Below, piece after piece: positions 59,184 through 64,000 of a stretch of 64,000 bases of DNA. The DNA comes from an uncultured Eubacteriales bacterium. GTDB lineage: Bacteria; Bacillota; Clostridia; Oscillospirales; Acutalibacteraceae. Location: contig CAJUDG010000003.1 in assembly GCA_910584745.1 (NCBI GenBank), positions 62,001-126,000 of the forward strand, written 5' to 3'. The translations under genes were made by a program, and so were the position numbers. Position 1 is the first letter of the stretch; the number at the start of each line of letters is the position of its first letter. The notes below the pieces were generated by a model. That model saw only the letters and a list, made by a program, of their open reading frames with translations. It was not told the DNA's origin and searched no databases.

Positions 59184-59575
59184 TAACCATTCCAATCACA
59201 TGATAATACATAATTCAAATCTCACACTTAACGTGTCATACCGGTCATGGTCTATGCCAGTCGGAGCCGCTGACAGAAAAAGACTTTTCTTAATTACCAT
59301 GCCCCCTCAGACATAAATTCATCTCCGATGAGAATAATAGCAGATTTAGTCTTAATAGTCAAGAGAAAACCCAATATCAGTACAAGTTTGTCAGCTTTCC
59401 GATCACGTAGCCTTCCAGCTTCTTTTTACTCTCCAGTTTTTTGCCGGAAATGCGCTGGCAGAGCGGGGGGCAGATGGATTACGTTTTGAACACATAAGTA
59501 TTACAACTTTTTTACATATAGTATCTTACCATCCCTTCTCCGGACACGTCTAATGGGTGAAAGGAGTGGAAAGTG
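59184..59575. other. Divergent intergenic region, lipoprotein operon / FemX-like gene
   Basis: About 390 AT-richer bases with no gene. A TATAGT at 59517-59522 could be a -10 for the FemX-like gene, and TATTAT-like text lies upstream of the lipoprotein gene on the minus strand, but neither has a good -35. Nothing else was recognised. Confidence 0.4.
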
Positions 59576-60613
59576 ATGGAATACCTCGACTTCAAAAATA
59601 GGGCCGCTGTGGACGAATACGAGGCCTTTTTAATTAGCAGGAACGCCCATTTTCTCCAATCCACCCTGTGGGCCGGGGTGAAGCACCGCTGGAAGCATGA
59701 GGCGATAATCTCCCGGAACGCGGAGGGGAGTATACGGGCCGCGGCGCTGGTTCTCGTCAAGCGGTTCCCGCCGCCCTTTAAGCCCTTCATATACTGCCCC
59801 AGAGGGCCGGTCTGTGACCCCACAGACCATGAATCCCTGAAGGACATCCTTCAGGGATTAGAGGAGCTTGCCCACAGGTATCACGCCTACACCTGCAAAC
59901 TGGACCCGCCCATAGACGAGACGGACAGCCGGGCTGTGTATGCCCTCAGGGAGGCCGGATTGGGATTTACCCCGTGGCAGCCGGACGATGTGACTATTCA
60001 GTGCAGGAATAACTATGTGCTGGATATAGGAGGACGCACAGAGGAGGAGCTGCTGGGCTCCTTCAAGAGCAAGTGCCGGTATAATATAAGGCTTGCAAAG
60101 CGCAGGGGAGTTACCTGCAAGGTATATGGCAGGGAGCGGCTCGCCGATTTCTGCCGCTTAATGGAGGAAACCAAGGATAGGGACGGCTTTGACATGCGTA
60201 CAGAGGGGTACTTTGCCCGGATGATGAACTCACTGGGCGAGCACTGCCGGCTGTACCTCTGCGAGTACCAGGGACAGGCCCTGTCCGGGGCAATATGCGT
60301 GCAGTACGGCGGCAGGACCACCTATCTGTACGGCGCGTCAACCTCTGTCCACCGGGAGGTAATGCCCAACTATCTTATGCAGTGGGAGATGATACGCTGG
60401 GCCGTGGAAAGCGGCTGCCACACCTACGACTTCGGTGGAGTGCCCCACTGGTATGACCCGAATCATCCCAACAACGGAGTATATAGGTTCAAGACCGGCT
60501 TTAACGGAAGACTGGAGGTCTACGCCGGGGAGTTCACTCAGGTGTACTCCCGGCGCTACAAGAAAGCCGTGGACCGGGCCCTGGAGCTGGCGGGCTATGT
60601 GAAGATGATCTAG
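59576..60613 (+). CDS. FemAB/FemX-like peptidoglycan aminoacyltransferase
   Basis: Adds an amino acid from aminoacyl-tRNA to lipid II stem peptides, as the first step of a cell-wall cross-bridge, by family. The 345-aa protein has the duplicated GNAT-like fold: FLQSTLWAGVKHRWKHEA at the start, LLGSFKSKCRYNIRLAKRRG in the middle and YDFGGVPHWYDPNHPNNGVY with FKTGFNGRLEVYAGEF near the end. Start ATG 59576 is 9 nt from AAGGAG. Its TAG stop shares CTAG with the stop of the convergent radical SAM gene. Amino acid used is unknown. Confidence 0.92.
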   Translation: MEYLDFKNRAAVDEYEAFLISRNAHFLQSTLWAGVKHRWKHEAIISRNAEGSIRAAALVLVKRFPPPFKPFIYCPRGPVCDPTDHESLKDILQGLEELAHRYHAYTCKLDPPIDETDSRAVYALREAGLGFTPWQPDDVTIQCRNNYVLDIGGRTEEELLGSFKSKCRYNIRLAKRRGVTCKVYGRERLADFCRLMEETKDRDGFDMRTEGYFARMMNSLGEHCRLYLCEYQGQALSGAICVQYGGRTTYLYGASTSVHREVMPNYLMQWEMIRWAVESGCHTYDFGGVPHWYDPNHPNNGVYRFKTGFNGRLEVYAGEFTQVYSRRYKKAVDRALELAGYVKMI

Positions 60614-61722
60614 AGGCCAATAAGCTCCCTTAGCCGGGGAAGGGCATAGGGGAAGAACACCTTATAGGCCTGGCAGAAGTAGTTGCGCCGCGGACTGTCT
60701 GCGGCGGCGGAGAGGAGCTCCCTGTCCCGGCGGCAGCCGCCCCGGCACATAAATCGGTACTGGCAGTCCGTGCAGTTCTCAGGCAAAGCTATGGATTCCC
60801 GCAGGAATTTTTGGGCGGCTTCACTCTTATCCAAAGCGGTGAAATCGTACTGAAGAATATTTCCCTGTTTCCATTCATCCAGACAGTAGAAGTCGCATGG
60901 ATATACCGAGCCGTCGGCCTCGACTACATGCTGCAACGCGCAGCGGCCGGATAGCCCGCAGTGCTCCGGGGGCCGGCCGGTAAGCATACCCAGAAGGTTC
61001 TCAAAATACCTTATATATATGAAACGTCCGGCCTTGACGTCCTGATACCACAGGTCAAAGAGGGATTTCAGAAACTTGCCGAAGATCTCGGGTGTAAGGG
61101 AGTAGTCAGAGCCGCCCCTGGGCTCACCCAGTGGGTCCAGACAGGGGATGTACTGCTGATACAGCATCCCTTCCCGCCGGAAGAAACGGTATACCTGGGT
61201 GATGTTCTCCGCAACCTGCCGGGTCACCACCGTCAGCAGGTTGAAGTCAACCTCATGGCTCTGGAGCAGCCGGGCGGCCCGCAGTGTGCGGCTGAAGGTA
61301 CCGCGGCCCTGAGAATCCCTGCGCAGGGAGTCGTGCAGGGCCTTGCCGCCGTCCAGGGACAGGCCGATAAGGAAGCCGTTCTCCTTAAAGAATCTCGCCC
61401 AGCTGCCGTCCAACACAAGCCCGTTGGTCTGAAGGGCGTTGTTTATGCGCACATTGTGCACGTTATATTTTTGCTGGTACTCTACAGCCAGCCGGAAGAA
61501 CTCCAGCCCCCGCAGGGTGGGCTCGCCGCCCTGGAACCCAAAAGTACACTGGCCGCTGGCGTAGTCCAGGGCCTTTCTTATCAGTGTTTCCAGGGTGTCC
61601 TCGGACATCATGCCATAGGAGGGCACGGCGCGGTTCATAGCCTCGTCGTGGTAGAAGCAGTAGGCGCAGCGCATATTGCAACCGCCCGAGGCGGGCTTTA
61701 TAAGTATGGAGAGTGGGGGCAT
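60610..61722 (-). CDS. Anaerobic sulfatase-maturing enzyme (radical SAM/SPASM)
   Basis: Converts the active-site Cys or Ser of sulfatases to formylglycine without oxygen. 370 aa. The radical SAM motif is CNMRCAYCFYHDEA (CX3CX2C, residues 15-22), GFQGGEPTLRGLEFF follows and NNALQTNGLVLDG lies near residue 95. A SPASM array carries two further clusters: CGLSGRCALQ, VYPCDFYC, CTDCQYRFMCRGGC and a late FCQAYK. The likely substrate is the sulfatase encoded divergently 114 nt away. It ends in a shared CTAG with the FemX-like gene. Confidence 0.93.
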   Translation of the reverse strand: MPPLSILIKPASGGCNMRCAYCFYHDEAMNRAVPSYGMMSEDTLETLIRKALDYASGQCTFGFQGGEPTLRGLEFFRLAVEYQQKYNVHNVRINNALQTNGLVLDGSWARFFKENGFLIGLSLDGGKALHDSLRRDSQGRGTFSRTLRAARLLQSHEVDFNLLTVVTRQVAENITQVYRFFRREGMLYQQYIPCLDPLGEPRGGSDYSLTPEIFGKFLKSLFDLWYQDVKAGRFIYIRYFENLLGMLTGRPPEHCGLSGRCALQHVVEADGSVYPCDFYCLDEWKQGNILQYDFTALDKSEAAQKFLRESIALPENCTDCQYRFMCRGGCRRDRELLSAAADSPRRNYFCQAYKVFFPYALPRLRELIGL

Positions 61723-61759
61723 GGGTATGCTCCTTTCTTTTTGGAAAAATTCTCCATTT

Positions 61760-61792
61760 ATTATAGCATTTTCTGGAAAAATATGCTATACT
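61760..61792. promoter_or_regulatory. Symmetric divergent promoter, maturase / sulfatase
   Basis: A near-palindrome TATAGCAT (61762-61769) ... ATGCTATA (61783-61790) with an inner TTTTC/GAAAA. The minus-strand -10 TATAAT is at 61765-61760 and the plus-strand -10 TATACT at 61787-61792. Each -35 slot (17 nt away) reads TAGCAT, poor for sigma-A, so joint control by a dimeric regulator is plausible. Confidence 0.6.
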
Positions 61793-61835
61793 TATCTGGT
61801 GAAAAATGGGAATTTCCCAGAAGGAGCGTGCGCCT

Positions 61836-63299
61836 ATGCGTATAATCATGTTCGACATCGACACCCTGCGGCCGGACCACCTGGGCTGCTACGGCTATGC
61901 CAGGGATACATCGCCGGCGATCGACAGTATCGCTGCCGACGGTATGCGGTTTGACAACTACTATTGCCCCAACGCCCCCTGCCTGCCCAGCCGGGCATCC
62001 CTAATCTCCGGTCGCTACGGCATACGCACCGGGGTCGTGGGCCACGGCGGCACGGCAGCGGATATGCGCCTGCAGGGGGAGAGCAGGCACTTTAGGGACA
62101 GCGTCAGCGAGAACGGACTGTTCATGCAGTTCAGGCGGGCGGGGATGCACACGGTGAGCTTCTCCTCATTTGCTGAGCGGCACTCCTCCTGGTGGTTCAA
62201 CGCCGGCTTTAACGAGTGCATGAACTTCGGCAAATGCGGCAACGAGCTGGCCGGGGAGATAACGCCCCGTGTGCTAGACTGGCTGGAGCGCAAGGGCGAG
62301 GAGGACAACTGGTTCATGCACGTGAACTACTGGGACCCACACACACCGTACCGCGCGCCTGAGGAGTTCGGCAACCCATTCAAGGATGTGCCCCTGCCGG
62401 ACAGCTGGATAGACGAGGAGGTATTCGCCCAGCACCTGCTGCATGTGGGGCCTCATGGGGCGAATGAGATCAATATGTGGGATGATACCCACTTCGAGCA
62501 GTTCCCCCGCCATCCCGGCGCGGTGAGGACCATGCAGGATATGCGGGACTTTATGGACAGCTATGACTGCGGCATACGCTATGCCGACGACAATATCGGG
62601 CAGATTATGGGCTGGCTGAAGGAGAAGGGGCTGTATGAGGACACAGCCATCATAATCACCTCGGACCACGGCGAGAACCTGGGCGAGCTGGGCCTCTACG
62701 CCGAGCACGGCACCGCCGACGAGCCCACCTGCCATATACCCATGATAATCAAGTGGCCCGGCGGGGCAAAGGGAAAGACCGCCACGGGCTTCCACGATAA
62801 CGTGGACCTGGCCCCCACCATCCAGGAGCTTCTGGGCACTGGATTTGTGGGCGAGTACGACTATGACGGCGTGTCCTACGCCAAGACCATCACCGAGGGC
62901 AAGGACTGCGGCAAGGATCATCTGGTGCTGACCCAGTGCGCCCACGTCTGCCAGCGGAGTGCGCGTTTTGACAACTACCTATATCTGCGCACGGTCCACG
63001 GCGGGTATCATCTGTTCCCGAAGGAGCAGCTTTTTGATGTGGTGAACGACCCCCACCAGCTGCACAATCTGGCCGGGGAGCGGCCGGACCTCTGCGATAA
63101 GGGGGCGCGGCTGATACTCGACTGGGTGGATGAGCAGATGAAGAAGTCCGAATTTGACAGGGACCCCATGTGGACGGTCATGCGCGAGGGAGGCCCCGAG
63201 CACGCCAGAGGGATGCTTGAGGCATACATCCAGCGCCTGGAGGGTACGCCGAGGGCGGACCAGATACCCTTGCTGCGCGAGATGTACCCTAATGGCTAG
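61836..63299 (+). CDS. Sulfatase, Cys-type, cytoplasmic
   Basis: Type I sulfatase of 487 aa that hydrolyses a sulfate ester. The formylglycine motif is NAPCLPSRASLISGRYG (C-x-P-S-R), metal-binding Asp residues lie in FDIDTLRPDHLGCYGY and TSDHGENLGELGLY, and His/Lys residues in HVNYWDPHTPY. No signal peptide, so the product acts inside the cell, presumably on an imported sulfated sugar or small molecule. Start ATG 61836 is behind AAGGAG; an in-frame ATG at 61806 is further up without support. Its likely maturase is divergent. Confidence 0.93.
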   Translation: MRIIMFDIDTLRPDHLGCYGYARDTSPAIDSIAADGMRFDNYYCPNAPCLPSRASLISGRYGIRTGVVGHGGTAADMRLQGESRHFRDSVSENGLFMQFRRAGMHTVSFSSFAERHSSWWFNAGFNECMNFGKCGNELAGEITPRVLDWLERKGEEDNWFMHVNYWDPHTPYRAPEEFGNPFKDVPLPDSWIDEEVFAQHLLHVGPHGANEINMWDDTHFEQFPRHPGAVRTMQDMRDFMDSYDCGIRYADDNIGQIMGWLKEKGLYEDTAIIITSDHGENLGELGLYAEHGTADEPTCHIPMIIKWPGGAKGKTATGFHDNVDLAPTIQELLGTGFVGEYDYDGVSYAKTITEGKDCGKDHLVLTQCAHVCQRSARFDNYLYLRTVHGGYHLFPKEQLFDVVNDPHQLHNLAGERPDLCDKGARLILDWVDEQMKKSEFDRDPMWTVMREGGPEHARGMLEAYIQRLEGTPRADQIPLLREMYPNG

Positions 63300-63333
63300 A
63301 AGTTTACCGTAATTTTAGACAGTTTACCATAAT
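63300..63333 (+). repeat. Short direct repeat after the sulfatase
   Basis: AGTTTACCGTAAT and AGTTTACCATAAT, 20 nt apart (from 63301 and 63321), differ by one base. It may be a pair of protein sites or chance. Confidence 0.35.
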
Positions 63334-63344
63334 GATATAACGTT

Positions 63345-63382
63345 GGGCTCCTGATTTTAAAGTCAGGGGCCTAAATTTTTTT
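63345..63382 (+). terminator. Intrinsic terminator after the sulfatase gene
   Basis: GGGCTCCTGA (63345-63354) pairs with TCAGGGGCCT (63363-63372) with wobble pairs, then TTTTTTT. Confidence 0.75.
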
Positions 63383-63392
63383 AAAATTCCCC

Positions 63393-63450
63393 TTGACAAA
63401 CGCGCTGTATGGGTGTATTATTGAACTGTACTAATCGAACTAGTACAGTT
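63393..63450 (+). promoter_or_regulatory. Promoter and palindromic operator of the gntR-ABC operon
   Basis: TTGACA at 63393-63398, 17-nt spacer, TATTAT at 63416-63421. Just behind it, AACTGTACTA (63424-63433) is the exact complement of TAGTACAGTT (63441-63450), a 10-bp palindrome with a 7-nt centre, of the GTACTA-TAGTAC type used by YtrA-like GntR proteins. Bound repressor would block the start site. Confidence 0.8.
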
Positions 63451-63462
63451 GGAGGTGTAAAA

Positions 63463-63843
63463 ATGTTCGCCATCGACTACAAATGCGGTCTGCCAATATT
63501 CGAGCAGATATACCGCAGCGTCATCACTCTGGGGGCCGCCGGAGCCTTTGGGGACAGCGGCCAGCTGCCATCGGTCCGGGCCGTGGCAAAGGAGCTGGGC
63601 GTGAACCCCAATACCGTTCAGAAGGCCTATTCAATGCTGGAGCGGGACGGCCTGCTCCACTCCCTGCCGGGGAAGGGCTCATTTCTGTCAAAGCCCCAGG
63701 CGGCGGCAGACAGGCGCAGACGGGAGGCCCTGAATATGGTAGAATCAGCCGTGAGGGAGGCTATATCATGCGGAGTGACCCGAGCTGAGCTCGCAGAGCT
63801 CCTGTCAGGCATCCCGGACCCAGAGAAGGAGGGAAATCCATGA
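63463..63843 (+). CDS. GntR-family regulator, YtrA subfamily
   Basis: A 126-aa repressor: wHTH domain with IFEQIYRSVITLGAAGAFG, LPSVRAVAKELGVNPNTVQK and YSMLERDGLLHSLPGKGSF, followed by a short C-terminal helix pair instead of a large effector domain, as in YtrA proteins. These repress adjacent ABC transporter genes, often in response to wall-active compounds or ligand unknown. Start ATG 63463 follows GGAGGTG; the frame up to 63409 overlaps the promoter. The stop overlaps the next ATG. Confidence 0.93.
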   Translation: MFAIDYKCGLPIFEQIYRSVITLGAAGAFGDSGQLPSVRAVAKELGVNPNTVQKAYSMLERDGLLHSLPGKGSFLSKPQAAADRRRREALNMVESAVREAISCGVTRAELAELLSGIPDPEKEGNP

Positions 63844-64000
63844 TCAAATGCAAACAGCTTACTAAACGCTTTGGGGAGCTTGCCGCCCTTGACAGCGTGG
63901 ATCTCAGCATCCAGACCGGCAGCATCTTCGGATTGGTGGGCTCCAACGGCGCGGGCAAGTCCACACTGCTCAGGATCCTTGCAGGGGTCTACCGGGCAGA
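63840..64000 (+). CDS. ABC transporter ATP-binding protein (5' part)
   Basis: First 53 codons only; the gene runs past the window end. The N-terminus IKCKQLTKRFGELAALDSV and the Walker A GSNGAGKSTLLR are clear. Its ATG overlaps the regulator stop (ATGA), so it is the operon's second gene and a permease probably follows. The class fits exporters next to YtrA regulators, but the substrate is unknown. Confidence 0.95.
   Translation, partial: MIKCKQLTKRFGELAALDSVDLSIQTGSIFGLVGSNGAGKSTLLRILAGVYRA

Overview
The window reads as chromosomal DNA of a fairly GC-rich, endospore-lineage Clostridia member (Firmicutes), most likely close to Oscillospiraceae/Ruminococcaceae. The reasons are a PolC-type replicative polymerase, a HisZ-dependent short HisG, the yabO-yabP-yabQ-divIC-yabR sporulation/division cluster, a long HPF, SLH-domain surface proteins, and an obligate-anaerobe style anaerobic sulfatase maturase. 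The lineage is inferred from gene content; no 16S gene is present. Genes are dense, mostly in operons with short gaps or ATGA-type overlaps. No phage, insertion sequence or CRISPR array was seen.

Layout. 1-2.8 kb: the 3' end of polC and an S66 LD-carboxypeptidase-like gene. 2.8-11.5 kb: a histidine operon (hisZ, hisG, hisD, a small unknown gene, hisC, hisB, a radical SAM gene, a fused hisA-hisI, hisE) continuing into a shrunken methyltransferase-like gene and a Cys-rich DUF3795-type gene. hisH and hisF are missing from it. 11.6-19.4 kb: a YdcF-like gene, pyrC, pyrF, ligA, a galactokinase, a Nudix hydrolase and a siroheme/ferredoxin reductase-like protein. 19.4-30.7 kb, minus strand: a purine operon (purE, M29 aminopeptidase, purM, purN, GyrI-like, archaeal-type purO, stand-alone AICAR transformylase, HAD hydrolase, purD) running on into TraX-like, S51 peptidase-like and Gfo/Idh/MocA genes, with a separate MIF-like gene upstream. 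31-36.6 kb: a CUT1-type carbohydrate ABC transporter (two permeases and a lipoprotein) and a MATE pump. 36.7-39 kb, minus: a split transketolase with a VOC protein between its halves.

39-46.5 kb: a SpoVB-like flippase, HU, RqcP, YabP, YabQ, a DivIC-like protein, an S1-domain protein, a fumarase alpha subunit, HPF, a THUMP rRNA methyltransferase and a GNAT enzyme. 46.6-48.9 kb, minus: a CPA2-type antiporter, tRNA-Leu(GAG) and a C26 glutamine amidotransferase-like hydrolase. 49-53.4 kb: a VanY-like carboxypeptidase, gltX and glnS. 53.4-60.6 kb is a cell-surface region: an SLH-SGNH hydrolase convergent with a three-gene lipoprotein-MBOAT-DHHW/AlgJ-like operon, then a FemX-like transferase. 60.6-64 kb: an anaerobic sulfatase-maturing enzyme divergent from a Cys-type sulfatase, then a YtrA-type GntR regulator with its own palindromic operator and the start of an ABC ATPase.

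The most unusual points are the histidine operon with a radical SAM gene in the hisH position and a HisA-HisI fusion at the point where hisF would be expected; the split, partly archaeal-type last two steps of purine synthesis; a probable surface-glycan O-acylation/de-acylation module; and compact promoters built into inverted repeats (53.4 kb, 61.8 kb, 63.4 kb). All function calls rest on motifs read by eye and general family knowledge; no database search was run.
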